From Cryptomeria japonica (Eukaryota > Streptophyta > Pinopsida > Cupressales > Cupressaceae), in assembly GCF_030272615.1 (NCBI RefSeq), contig NC_081406.1, positions 245,513,218-245,577,217 of the forward strand: DNA of 64,000 nt, written 5' to 3'. Of this stretch, positions 10,111 to 21,989 are shown piece by piece. The notes under the pieces were generated by a model. That model saw only the letters and a program-made list of their open reading frames with translations, was not told the origin of the DNA and ran no database searches. Numbering within the stretch: position 1 is the first letter of the stretch; each line of letters begins with the position of its first letter. Made by a program: the position numbers and the translations under genes.

Positions 10111-13063
10111 ACCTTCATAGCCATGATCTATTGCAAAACATATTGCAAGGGTACCAATCCAAAGAAGTGAGACACTGGAGTCCTTCCATCTCCTATCATG
10201 TATCCATTATCTTCCCAAAAAAAAATAAAAAAATAGTAAAGAGAAATAATTTCATTCACGAGTGAAAACCACTTCTTGTGGTGCCTTGGGAGAGTACCAT
10301 GATGAAAACCTGGCAAACATGCGTCATGCGTAATCCATTATCCTTTTGCACTTTACACTGGGGGCAAGTTCCATCCGTGTACATCCATCTATTATCCTTC
10401 ATCCTCCATTATCCCTCATTCGCTCTATCTACATTCATATCCCTTTTCCACCTTTGATCTTGACAAGGTTAAGGATCTTTACAGGTTTTGTATGTCCTAT
10501 ATATTTCACTTGACCCACACCCTTCCGCTCCTATCCATTATTTTATCCATTTCTTACTTTTATCCTTCATTAGAACCTTTGGTCTTGCTTATCCTATTTG
10601 CCTCCTATCGAAAACCCATCTCTTGATCTTGATCTAAATTAAGGACATAAAATGTAACAAACCTCTTGACATGGTCATTTCTTTGGACCATATGACATTC
10701 GTTACACCATACACTTGATTTATATTGCTATATTTGGTCCCTTTGCTTGGATTGACATGCTATCCTATTGCGAGATAGGACCCTTGGAACCGTATAAGCC
10801 TACTCCATCATTCCCTTATCTATTTCCATCTGTTTTGTTCATTCACTTGCTTAAAATCCCTTTTACCTTGCTAGACACTAGGGGCAAACATTCATAAAAA
10901 TCCTAAAAATCTTAAAATATCTTGAAAAAAATCATAAAAATCATAAAAGTCCTAGAAAAAATCACTAAAAATAAAAAAATGTCCTTAAAAAAACAAAAAA
11001 AAACAAAACCCAAAAAATGATCTCTACCAAGAAGGTGAAAACCTGGTAAACAAGCGCCTCTTGTACTCACAAGCGCTCCATATATCAATGTAACTTTGGC
11101 ATTCTCTTCTTTCATTCTCTTCTTTCCCACTTTTCTTTTGCTTGTGCATAATCTTTAGTCACTTTCGTGACCCCCCTTGGTTCTCCTTGAACCCTCATGG
11201 CTTGCAATCAATCAACATTATAGTCCTAGGGCACTTAAATCTTAAATCCCTTAGCAGCTCAACCAAGCCATCCTTGTGTTAGTCAAGTCTGGATCGTTCA
11301 CTCTGAGTCAATCACCTGTCTCCTACCTTATATAGAGTATTGATCACAGACATTCTATCACACATGCAAAATAAGAACAACTAAAAACAACAACTCAAAC
11401 CGCTTGAGCTATGTTGACATTTTCTTTGTATGTTGTCTTTTTATATTGGCTTTCGCTCATTATTCCCTTTGAGTAACTCAAGGAAATCTATCTTGACTAA
11501 GAGGTACAAGGACTGGGGGCATAATACCTTTCTTTGTTTTGTACTTGTGGATGTGATTTCGATGATCTGAAAATGTCCTATAAACTGGGTGTCTGTGATA
11601 GGAGCCTTCACATTAAGGTGAAATGGTCTCACATACCTCGACTCCGTTTATATGCATGCTTCAGTGAGGTCAGAACTATTTCCTTGTCTATTTTAAGTGT
11701 CTGTTGTGTTTGCATGCAAGAAGCATTCAGGTCATCTTGGCCTCCTTTTGCCTTGGTGCTTATGTTTGACTACTATATCAAAGAGGACAGGACATTCAGG
11801 TCATCCTGGATCTTTGTGCCTTGATGCTTATGTCTATTTTCTACATTTAATGCTCAATAATGATAAGAACGTGAATCAATATCCAGTGACTAGGTCCTAG
11901 TTGCATCTTTTGTAGTCATGTTAAGTTTCGTGCATTGAATAGTGAATCTGGCATACTAATGATGATTTTGGTCTTCTTCACCTGGAGCTTGAATTTAAAT
12001 CAACCTTCTCTTCACGACTAAGTGGTCAAAACCCTCATTTTAAACTTGCTCTGATTGGCATAAAAATTGCACCCTTGGTTAATTTGACTGTCTTGATTCA
12101 ATTTTTGGGATCGAAATCGAAATGCAAGATCTTCCTAGTTAATTTCACACAACTATGACCACTTAGCACTTTCATCAAATGCTCATTCTTTTCTTCAATT
12201 TGAGCTCAATTTCTCATCAATCAATGTTAAATCTTCAAATGGCCCTATGAATCATTCTTTGCACTCAAATCATTAATCGCTTAATCTTTTTATCAAATTG
12301 TTTGAAATTACTACGCAACTTGCCGATCTTTTGATTTCGCTCCTAAGGGGCCATACTCATGACATCATCATCATCAGTGATCACATCCTCAAAGTCAAGA
12401 ATTTCTTTCAAAATCTTCATTACAAGTCGAGCAGCTAATCTTTACCGAACGTCAAACAAGACCTTATCACTAGGGGCATCTCAACTCCATCGCTTCATAT
12501 CAAGTTGAGATTTCTCGATCATCTGAATCAAATCAATCTCTAGGGGCATATCAGTTTCATCGCATCAAATCAAACTGATATTGTCTTCATCTGAATCAGT
12601 CTCTTAATGTTAATCAGTTTCATTGCTTTTCATCAAGCTGATTATTCGTTTAAACTCATTCAAGGGTTTAAAGAGTATCTTTGATCACACGCTCAATCTA
12701 AGTAGGTGTTTAGTTTCATCGCATCAAATCAAGATGGACAGTTTATCTTCTCTCATCATGTATTGATCCATCAAATTCAAGATCGGTTTTATCTTCGCTC
12801 ATTGTGTCTAGTTCCATCAAGTTCTGGATCAATAAGATCAACGCTTGATCCATCAAGTTCAAGTTTGGTATCTTTTCTCTTCATCGGTCCTAGTTCAATC
12901 AACTTTGGGATCGATATCGCTTTCAATCAGTCCGTTCAATTTCATCGCTTCAAAACAAACTAAATACCTCACTCTTCATCTGGTTCGTGATCAATCAAGT
13001 TCAGAACTGGTATCTCCTAGACATCAATTGTTCTTTGAATCAACGCGCTGCTTGGACATCAAT
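10111..13063 (+). other. Gy-1 3' untranslated region
   Basis: The region is non-coding and A- and T-rich. It includes two copies of a TGAAAACCTGG(C/T)AAACA word (10302-10319 and 11035-11052) that is also present downstream of the Gy-2 integrase at 51863-51880. It also includes a GGTCATC-rich block (about 11730-11800) with a counterpart near 52590, and a degenerate repeat array toward the 3' LTR. The shared blocks identify it as the 3' UTR of the same Gypsy lineage as Gy-2. Confidence 0.65.
12480..13020 (+). repeat. Degenerate short repeats in the Gy-1 3' UTR
   Basis: The words TTTCATCGC(A/T)TCAAATCAA and TCCATCAA(G/A)TTC recur roughly every 60-80 bp with many changes. The array lies just before the polypurine tract. 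Tat-lineage elements are known to carry variable tandem repeats at this place. Confidence 0.55.
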
Positions 13064-13078
13064 TCAAAGAGGGGAAAA
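13064..13078 (+). promoter_or_regulatory. Polypurine tract of Gy-1
   Basis: CAAAGAGGGGAAAA directly precedes the TG of the 3' LTR. It would prime plus-strand DNA synthesis. Gy-2 has the near-identical tract AAAGAGGGGCAAAA at 53431-53444. Confidence 0.8.
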
Positions 13079-14167
13079 TGTAATACCCTAAAAATGGTCA
13101 TCCAAAACCATGGGCCCCTAATCTCGACTAATGTGCTTAAATTCAATAAAATTCATCAAGGTCCTGAATCAAATAATCAATTGAAATCAATCATGAGAGC
13201 CTAATTAATTAATTCCTAAGGTATAAAAATGCAACATGGCAATTACAATTAATTAAATTCTCATTTAATTTATTGATCAAATTCAAAATTCAAAATCTTT
13301 TTAAAATCAAATACCTCATTTATTTAATTAAATATCTTTTGCATATTTAATAAATAAATAAAAATTGTCATAAATCTTCAAAAAAAGGAAACAAATCAAG
13401 AAAGAGGAATTAATTTGAAAAATAAATTGGAAATTATGAGCACAAAAATTCAATAAAGGAAACAAATCGACCGAACTCAAGAAAAATGGAAAGAATCTGA
13501 GTTGCTAATTTGAACTCCATCTTATCTCTCCAAAATGGAATTAAATTGTCCAATCAAATCATTTCACCTGGATTGTGCTTCCTTCGAATCGATCTCGACC
13601 ATTCATTAAAGATCAATCCTGACCTTTGGCCTCCCTCTTGATTTTCCTTTAAATTCAGGCTCTCATTCTTCAATCACCATCCGAGAATTTTACATCATTA
13701 TTATGCTAATATTGTGTTGCAGTTTATAGAGGAAATTTTGAAGAAGCTTTGCATATTTAATTCATCAATCAACTTAGTTTTCATTTAGCTTTCATTTAAT
13801 CTTAGAATCATTTAGACTTCCAGTTCATTATCTTAGATTCATGTCTCTTATCTAGATTCAATTTCTTGCATATAATCTAGCTTAGCTTCATTTAGAGCTT
13901 TGATCATTTAGCTTGATAATCTCATTTCGCTTAATCAATTAATCTTGCATTCGCCTAGTTGCATGCATTTAAAAAATCCTCCGTTTGAGTGTAGTCTAGT
14001 CACTGGATAGCTTAGCAATCTGAGATCAATCCACATTCACACTTTCTAGGAGGCAATATGCTGACTTGCAATGGATTTCATTTTGTTGTTTTTGATTAAC
14101 TAACCCATGCAAATAATAGTTTATTGAAGTGTTTGTGCTATGGGTTCCCCAAATTCACACACACACA
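13079..14167 (+). repeat. 3' LTR of Gy-1
   Basis: It starts TGTAATACCCTAAAAATGG, closely like the Gy-2 LTR start, and ends in a CACACACACA run at about 14167. The last third shares landmarks with the Gy-2 LTR, such as GTAGTCTAGTCACTGG and a GTGTTTGTG word before a CA-rich end. About 1089 bp. The mate LTR is outside the window. Confidence 0.75.
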
Positions 14168-14870
14168 ATGTTCGTAGGATAAGTCCTCAATGTGTTGATA
14201 TAATAACATAATAAATCACATAAAATCCATCATGAAATCATAGATAAAACATAAATGGAAGATGTCTTGATGTAGTGTGTTGCTCCTTGAATCAGATTTA
14301 CTCTTGAGGATCAAGGATTACTCTTGAATTGGATTAGCATAAGATGTAATGTTCAAAATGAATTAAGAGAGGTGCCTTATATAGGAATTTTATAATTAAA
14401 ATCACCTTTAGGCTGACTTAGATTTAATATATTTTCGCATAGAGTGGGATTTTAATTAGATAAGAGAACCAAATTATCCTCCCAAAATTCGAGGAAAAAA
14501 GTGTGGGACCAATGTGGTAGGTCACCCTAGTTCTGACAACATTTTTGAAACTTTCAAGGAATGCAAGATAATGAGGTTCTAATGTCGATTCTAGCTCAGT
14601 GGCTCAAACCATAATGTATAGATATGCAGAATGTTTCTTGGAAGTTATAATTGGGGTAGGATTAATGATAAATCAAGATAAAATGATAAAGGGCAGGTCT
14701 AGAATTAAAAGCTCCCAAATAAGAGTATGATGATGTAATAAAGTGGAATAAGACCCAAGATATTAAATTAAATATTAATTAATTATAGTAAAGGTCTCAT
14801 AATGCATAGAGGAAAGGGAAATACTAAAATAGGTCTCGGCAGAGTATGAAATTGAACACACTAATAAAGA
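14168..14870 (+). other. Unassigned AT-rich stretch
   Basis: It lies between the Gy-1 LTR and element NA-G. No open frame above noise and no repeat boundary could be identified. Confidence 0.5.
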
Positions 14871-15359
14871 TGTACAATTTACAATACTGCATAAACCTTA
14901 ATGAAGTTGTACACACTTCAAAGGATCAACCAAGAAACATGTCTTCCACAAGAGAATGTTGCAACACAAGCTTGCATGAACATGAGATTGAATTACTTAA
15001 TGAGATATGAAATTGATATAATACAATTTACAAATGAGTTTTGCTTATATAGGCAAGGTGATGAGGTAGGATGGCAACCCTTGATACAAATATTGAATGC
15101 TCAATGCATAATGATAAATTCCTAAAAATATATTAAATGGCCAATGATCTAAAAGTAAATAATGATACATGACCCCATTATAAGATAACTTCTAGATTGC
15201 CACCCGAGATAACTAAAATGATCCTATGAACATTATTAAGTGGTAAGTTACATAAAGTAACTATATGAAAACTAACTTAAATGCAAACTAGGTCCTAAGT
15301 AAACTTAACTTGTGAATATGTTCTAACTAAGAACTAGTTAGGATATAACCACATTCACA
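14871..15359 (-). repeat. 3' LTR of NA-G (left copy)
   Basis: It aligns along its length with 17398-17891, including the words GAAACATGTCTTCCACAAGA and ATCCTATGAACATTATTAA. The first 30 bases align poorly, so the left edge is approximate. Confidence 0.7.
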
Positions 15360-15702
15360 CCAATACCCCACCCCCGCCCCTCCTTAAGTGCAACTTAGGG
15401 AGAAAAATTATTATGCAAATGATGAAAGACTAGTTTGAAAATGCAATATGGGTCCTGACAACTAGGCCATGTTAGGTACCCATACACAATCACTCATACA
15501 ACTAATCTCTTAAAAATAGAGAAAGGGAGAAAACCTTGTGGGAACAAAACTCCTCTCCAAAAAATAGATAATATAAATCATGTACAAGTGAAAGATAAAG
15601 TGATCTATGGAGGCTATCAACATCAATTCCCCTCAAGAACTATATCCATCACAAGAATCCAATCGATGGCCCCCACATAAGAGGGAAAGAGAGAGAATAT
15701 GT

Positions 15703-15728
15703 AGCCCTCCCCCCCCCCTCCCCCCCCA
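15703..15728 (+). repeat. C-rich homopolymer-like tract
   Basis: A run of about 24 C with two T interruptions in the NA-G interior. It reads as a G-run on the element's sense strand and is prone to slippage. Confidence 0.8.
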
Positions 15729-17385
15729 ACATAAAGAATAATAACCTTGAATAATGGTAAGCCTTTGAAGGTAAACCATAATCCAATGCTTACAAACAAC
15801 TTTTCTCCCCTTGGAAAGAAAAAAACCATGTATAAATGTAGGAACGCTTCCCATTCAATATATGATTCGAAAGATAGAAGCATGAAGAATGATGATGATG
15901 TCTTTGAAAACTACTCATGTGTCTCCTTGTCCATGAGATATGGTGATGACATAATCCAATCAGTTGCATGCCTAATCAAAGAAGAAGGTGATAAACTGGA
16001 ACTATGTATAAACTGATGTAGAACAAGCTCCAAAGACAAATATGTTGAAATGTGTCCCCCAACCAAATTTGAAAGTCAATGATGATCATGTTGACTAGGA
16101 ACTATGGAAGTATTAATCAATGAATCAGGATAATAAGTCAATGAATGTGAGGGTGGATAAACTATCTCTGAAGAAAAATCAAGAACCTCAAAATCCGATT
16201 TGAAGTGTTAAAATACTCCAAAGTGTCCCAATCAAGGGGTATCTTCTCTAAAGGGTAAATAGGCACATTAGGATCATTTGGAAATGACTAAGCATCAAGA
16301 TCTCTATATAACTCCCAAATTTTATTCTAAAGAGAATGAGGACACTCAAAATCAATAATAGACTCCAAAATGTCATCATCAACATGCATAGCAATAACTC
16401 CCAAGGCACAATCCCTTTTGTATTTCTAAGAAAAATTCTTACAAGGTGTGCCAAGTAGGGGAACACGATTATATAAATATGGAAATAATTGAATCCCTCT
16501 AAGATGAGTAATGATGCTATCACTCTATTGTCTATAGTTACCCCTCTTCAAGATGATAAAAAAGGGATGAAATGTGGAACCTATTACAAACTATGACAAT
16601 TCTACAAAATATCAAAGATATAACCTTCACATCAATGTAGAAACCTCCAAATATCATAAGCAACTAAAAATGAATCCCCCCACAAATATTCTCTCTAAGA
16701 GTATTAGGATGTTCAATTTATTAAGAAAATTCCAAAAAGTGCAAAAAACTCAATAGATAGTACTTGAGGTTGCATCTAAAAAGTGTATAGACTAAATGAT
16801 AGAGCTCCTGAAAACCTTTCCAAGACCAAAATAATCATGGAAATCAAAAATCATGGCAAAAATTTACGAGAATGGGAGTCCAAAATGAAGGGTCAACTTC
16901 AAGCTGCAAAAGGGTTTGATAAATGAAAAATCAAGAGGAATAACCTACACCATTATAGATTGGTGGAACCAACTTTCCAATGATATATGAATTGTAAATA
17001 TTTGACTCCATATGTCCAAGATATTCTTTGTGGAAACAAGTTGCCTATATGGATCCTAATGAAAAAAATAGGGGTCAAATTAATCCCTTAAGATAGATAG
17101 GCTGTAGTCACGGATATGACGACAAGTATCCAAACGTTAAAAAAAAAAAAAAAGGGACTGATTGGGCTAATTGGACTCCAAGTGGACCCTCAACTGACAA
17201 AACACCATGACTAGCCAAAAAAGGACAGATTTGCAAGGGGCCTGATGGCAAGGTTGGATGCTTGCAAGGTATGGGACCCACTAACTGGGCAAGAGGCAAG
17301 CTATGTAGGCTATGCATTCTTTAGAAAATATGCCCAAGGGTCAGTGGTGATGTAAACAGTGGCAGGAGGGATTTACAAGACTATA

Positions 17386-17397
17386 GCTCTAATACCA
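17386..17397 (-). promoter_or_regulatory. Primer binding site of NA-G
   Basis: On the minus strand this is TGGTATTAGAGC, directly after the CA end of the LTR. It matches 11 of 12 bases of the plant initiator-Met primer site and fixes the element's orientation. Confidence 0.8.
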
Positions 17398-17891
17398 TGT
17401 TGAAATGATAAAGAAACGATAATGAAGTTGCACACTTCAAAGGATCAACCGAGAAACATGTCTTCCACAAGAGAATGTTGCAACACGAGCTTGCATGAAT
17501 GTGAGATTGAATTACTTAATGAGTTATAAAATTGATTCAATTAATATGATACAATGTATAAATGAGCCTTGCTTATATAGGCAAGGGGATGAGGTAGGAT
17601 GACAACTACCCTTGATACAAACATCAAATGCTTGATGCATAATGATAAATGCCTAAAGAAAATGTTAAAATACCTATGATCTAAAAGTAAACAATGAGAC
17701 ATAACCCCATCATAAGATATCTCATAGAACACCACCTATGATAACTAACACGATCCTATGAACATTATTAAATGACAAGTTACATAAATTAATGTTATGA
17801 CAACTAACTTAAATTCAAGCTAGGTCCTAAGTAAACTTAACATGTGAATAGGTTATAACTAATAACTAATTAAGATATAACCACATTCACA
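17398..17891 (-). repeat. 5' LTR of NA-G (right copy)
   Basis: It is bounded on the plus strand by TGTTGAAATG and CCACATTCACA. It pairs with 14871-15359 and adjoins the primer site. Confidence 0.75.
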
Positions 17892-17970
17892 CAAACAAAA
17901 AATTGGTAGCATAAATTTATGGTCTATACATATGACATTTAATATTTGCATTCTATTGGGTCTTAACAAA

Positions 17971-18800
17971 TGTTCGAAACTTGAGGTATGTTGTCATTCA
18001 TGTCAAACTTGTTTGGTGTTATCTTTGATGACACTGTATGTGTTGTTTGTGATTGTGTGCCGAAGTAATAGAAGTGAATAGGAAATTGGAGTTATTCAGC
18101 TATGAAGACATGTGAAATGGTGCGTGGATTGTTGTGAATTGGATGTGAATAATATGCAAGCGTATGTGAAGAAGTAAAAGTGCAAATCTCAATTTGTGAT
18201 GAGCTTTAATAATCATATCTTCAGTGTGATAGTGTTTTGAGACAATGAATGAAGTTATAGATGTTTTCCATGATATTATTTGCTCGACATAGTGGTTCAA
18301 GGATGATTTCATGATAAGGAGATCTTGCTCATTTCAATTCATCATTTACCTATACTTGCCAAAAGATGGTGAGTCCTTTGACAACTTGTGTAGTCTTTGT
18401 ATCTTTCTTTGGAGTAGTTTACTTTAGCAATGAAAATCCTTTGTATCTTGCCCTGAGATTATGCGTCTTATTAATGCAAGTCGCTTGTATATTTCCCTAA
18501 GGTTATGTGCCTTAGTCCTACAAGTCCAATTATGTAGAGTGAGCTTCGTTGGTCTTAAGCCTAAAACATTAAAATAATTTATTCATAATGTGAGTGTGAT
18601 TCTCACCATGGTTTTTTCCTTCTTGGGTTTTCCACATAATTATGGTGTTCTTGTGTATGTTGTAATTTATGGTTTCATGTTTTATGATTGGAAAGCTAAG
18701 TTAATTGTGATTTGAAGTATAAAGAATTGTAAATAAGTTGTTTTGAGGCCCACTAATTCACCTCCCCTCCCCACCTCTTAGTCATGTGGTGCGTTCAACA
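17971..18800 (+). repeat. Putative 5' LTR of Cop-I
   Basis: The right edge is supported by GTTCAACA followed by a degenerate primer site, TGTCATCAGAGTG (18803-18815). The left edge is guessed from TGTTCGAA at 17971, which mirrors the end. A direct duplication of about 45 bp (about 18435-18530, CTTGTAT...CAAGTC) lies inside. No second LTR is available for confirmation. Confidence 0.45.
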
Positions 18801-18927
18801 ACTGTCATCAGAGTGAGGTTCCTCTATGGAAATCTTAACCGTTTGAGGAAGGTCTAGGATGGTGTAGGACATCTAATTCAAGGCACCAAGGTTTGATGAT
18901 ACAAATTATTCTACTTAAAATTTGTAG

Positions 18928-19990
18928 ATGGAATATCATTTGAATTCTCTATCACTTGGAATATGGGACATCATCAAGTCTGGCTATATTGATCTGAATG
19001 GTGATCCTACTACTCCAAATGAGATCAAGGACCAAGAAAATAATGCCAAGGCAAGCAATATTCTTGTTAGTATCCTGAGTGACACATGGTTTTTGAGGAT
19101 CAATGGATGCAAAACTGCAAAGAAAATCTAGGATAAGTGGAGCAATATTTATGAAGGAGATGAGGAGATGAAGCGAGTCAAAATGAAGAATCTAAAGCAT
19201 AAATTTAATAAAATTTGAAGGTTAACTACATCGAGTGAATGAAAGAGTAAATGCAATCAGAAGTATAGGTAGAAAAATAGAAGAAAGAGAAGTTGTGAGA
19301 AAAGTGATGAGAACACTTCCTAGCTACTATATACTTATGAAGTATTATCATTGAAGAAACTTATGATGTGGATAAATACACTTTCGATCAACACTATGAA
19401 TCCCTCTCTACCTTTGAGTTTGTAGAGCTTAATAACCAATTCTATGAGAAGAAGGAAACAACATTCAAGGTTACCAAAAGGATTGAAGGTGAACCTAAAA
19501 CTAGCAATGACATGGATGAAGTGGAGGAAAACTTTGTGAGAAGACCAAAGAAAGGATCTAGGAAATACAAAGGTGAGTTTCCCTTTATATGTTTCAATCA
19601 TGTACAAATTTTTCATTATGTTGCTAGATCTACTTTCAAGGAAGATAACTACAAGAGATTAGATGATTATAATTGAAGAAGGATAATTGTAGGAGAGATG
19701 ATAGAAACAAAAGAATATATGGTAGAGATAAGTTCAAAAATATTTTTTGTTCAATGGAGACCTATTCCTCTAAAGATGAAGATGGTGATGACTCAAATCA
19801 AGAATACTTATTTTTAGCCATAGAAGAAAAAGACAATGAAAGGTTTGGTACTCTACATGAAAATAATAACAGTGAAAGATCAATGACTGTGAAGATGACA
19901 CTACATACAAAAGTGGAACCTAAAACTTGGATAATTGATTCTGGATGCTCAAATCATACGCCAAGAGACAAAAGGAAGTTCATAGACTGA
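18928..19990 (+). pseudogene. Cop-I gag and protease remnant
   Basis: The ATG at 18928 opens a Copia gag N-terminus (LSLGIWDIIKSGYIDLNGD...). The gag is broken by a stop near 19128, by frameshifts after about 19200, and by more stops near 19672. The segment 19673-19990 ends in the aspartic protease active-site box WIIDSGCSNHTPRDKRKF, whose DSG motif is intact. A stop follows at 19988-19990. The zinc knuckle is not recognisable. Confidence 0.75.
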
Positions 19991-20009
19991 AAAAAATGAT
20001 GGCAGATCA

Positions 20010-21327
20010 ATGAAGTTTTTTGGTGAGAAGGCTACACCTATTTGTGGTAAAGGAATTATATCCATTGATGGTAAGCATGAGACATATGATGTTTATTATG
20101 TTAAAGGTTTAAGAAATAAATTTTTAAGTGTGAGTCAGATGTGCAATAAAGGCTACAAGATCATATTTCATGGGTTTCAATGTGAGATAAAAAAGGAGGT
20201 TTTGGAAGGTTAGTTGCACAAGGCATAAGAACAAATGGTGATGCTACTATGTGAAAGAAAATAATGGAATTAGTTGTCTTTTGGTGTAGAGAAATAAATG
20301 TTGGTTATGGAACAAAATGTTGCGACAAGTTAACTTTGACAACATGGTGAAGATCAGTTCTACTCATGCAGTGAGAGATTTGCCAAAGATTATCAAACCT
20401 ACCAATACAGTGTGTGAGGAATATTAGATGGGAAAGCAAACAAGGAATAGATGGAAGAACAAGGAGTACCCTACCACAAGGCCTTTGGAGTTGATTCATA
20501 CAAATCTATGCGGACTTACAAAAACAAGAGGAGTAAATGGTGAAATTTATTTTATGTTGCTCATTAATGATTACTCTAGAATGACGTGGGTTACTTTCTC
20601 AAAAGAAAAATTTGAAGCATTTGATAGATTTAAGGTATTCGAATATATGGTTGAAAATCAAATAGATGCTAAAATCAAGTGTTTGAGGTCTAATAGACAA
20701 GAAGAGTTTACATCAAATTAATTTGATAGATTTGGTGAAGAACATGGTATTAGAAGGCAATTATTCGCACCTAGGACTCCTTATCAGAATGGTGCAGTTG
20801 AAAGAAAGAATAGGATTGTTGTACAGATGTCTAGATCTATGTTGAAAAAGGCTAACTTGCCTAATGTGAAGTAAAAATAAGCTCTGCATATTGCTGTATA
20901 TATTCTTAATAGGGTACAAGAAAGAGTGATTCACACAAAGAAACCTTATAAGTTGTGGTATGGAAGATCACATACTGTCAAGTATTTCAGGATACTTGGA
21001 AGAAAGTGCTACATAAGATGAGCTGAATAAGACTTGGGAAAATTTTATGCAATATTAGATGAGGGAATATTCTTGGGATAATCTACAAAGATCAAGGAAT
21101 ATTGGTGTTACAATAAAATACTAAAGAAGACTGTGGAAAGTATGAATTTCAGAGTGAACAAAGAATGGAATCATGCTGCACCTGACCCTAAGGTTGAGAT
21201 GGAGGATGCTCATGTTGTGGAAAAGAAGAAAGTTATAGAAGAAAAAGAAGAGACAAATGTAGAAGAGAAGGAACCTGGACAAGAACCTCAGTCACCTATG
21301 AAGTATGTGCAGAAGAACCATTAAGAA
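20010..21327 (+). pseudogene. Cop-I integrase remnant, catalytic residues lost
   Basis: A GAG-pre-integrase segment (20010-20213, with YYVKGLRNKFLSVSQMC) leads into the integrase core (20428-20960). The first catalytic Asp, normally in HTDLCG, reads HTNLCG. The second, normally in LRSDRGGEF, reads LRSNRQEEF. Only the Glu in VERKNR remains. Both changes are Asp to Asn, that is GAT to AAT. In-frame stops lie near 20719, 20871 and 21028. The tail (21133-21321) is acidic linker. Integration activity is excluded. Confidence 0.8.
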
Positions 21328-21989
21328 GATCAGATCATGTTGAAAATATTCATTCATTGATCAAATCAATTAACTCATAAATCACCCCTTTTCACTCCAA
21401 ATCACATTTTCTGACTAATCAATCAATCCACTTATCTCTTTAATCCATTCAGTCACCTCCCCAATCTATTCAGTCAACTGACTAATCTATTCCGTTCACT
21501 ATCCAATCAATCTAGTTGATTGCTCAATCAAATGAGTTAACAACTCAATCAATCTTAGTTAACAAATCAATCAACTTTGTTAATTGACCAATCTAAATCA
21601 GTTGTCTCCCAACTAGGACTTGAGGTCAAAATCCCTCCCCATCTCTTGAAAATCTACAAATTCAACCTCTTTTCTCATTTTCAATCTAGTATCTTCAATA
21701 TTGTTGTCCATCTTATGCATGAAATCAAGTGTAGTACCTGAGAGCCACCTACATCAACAATAATGGAGAAGAGCAATGGAAGCCTTGCTATATCAATTGA
21801 GGGAGTTTTAAATAGATCATTCTTTCAATTCAATTGATTTTGCATCATTCTATTGTCATTTAGGAGTAATATTAATTAGATTAGAGTTGTGATTCGCTCT
21901 TTGATACCTGATTATGTCATTTATGCTTATTTTACCCCTAAGTACAGGTCTCACTCAACATTCATTGCACCTATCACCTATCTCATTTC
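21328..21989 (+). other. Unassigned stretch rich in TCAATCAA words
   Basis: This non-coding stretch contains many scattered words of the type CAATCAAT and GTTAAC (about 21410-21600) without a fixed period. It hosts the insertion site of the next solo LTR. Confidence 0.5.

Larger units (their letters stand above)
3747..14167 (+). mobile_element. Gy-1: pol-less Tat-like Gypsy LTR retrotransposon, 5' LTR not in window
   Basis: The element has a long leader homologous to that of Gy-2 (about 4320-5290 matches 27240-28050), a gag-like ORF with the plant Gypsy YHR...C box, a spacer coding region, a long 3' UTR, a polypurine tract and a 3' LTR at 13079-14167. No protease, RT, RNase H or integrase motif appears anywhere. 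The 5' LTR must lie left of the LINE, outside the window, so no TSD can be tested. A foreign solo LTR (7727-8917) interrupts the coding region. Confidence 0.75.
14871..17891 (-). mobile_element. NA-G: non-coding LTR retrotransposon of about 3.0 kb
   Basis: Two direct repeats of about 490 bp (14871-15359 and 17398-17891) flank a 2-kb interior. On the minus strand the right copy is the 5' LTR. It is followed immediately by a primer binding site, TGGTATTAGAGC (plus-strand positions 17386-17397), one base from the usual plant initiator-Met site TGGTATCAGAGC. A purine-rich tract (complement of 15361-15383) precedes the 3' LTR. The interior has no gag or pol motif in any frame, so the element was non-autonomous. 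The left outer boundary and the TSD are not resolved. Confidence 0.7.
17971..21327 (+). mobile_element. Cop-I: Copia retrotransposon, 3' part missing
   Basis: A putative 5' LTR, a decayed primer site, gag, protease and integrase are present in Copia order. The element stops after the integrase, before any RT or RNase H motif, and no 3' LTR is seen, so a deletion removed about half of it. All domains carry stops or frameshifts. Confidence 0.75.

Noticed and set aside
16248-16523. Minus-strand hydrophobic 91-codon frame in NA-G
   Set aside because: Resembles random AT-rich translation; no start context, motif or neighbour supports a gene.
14868-17896. TSD for NA-G
   Set aside because: AAAGA on the left and CAAAC on the right do not match; the left LTR edge is uncertain.
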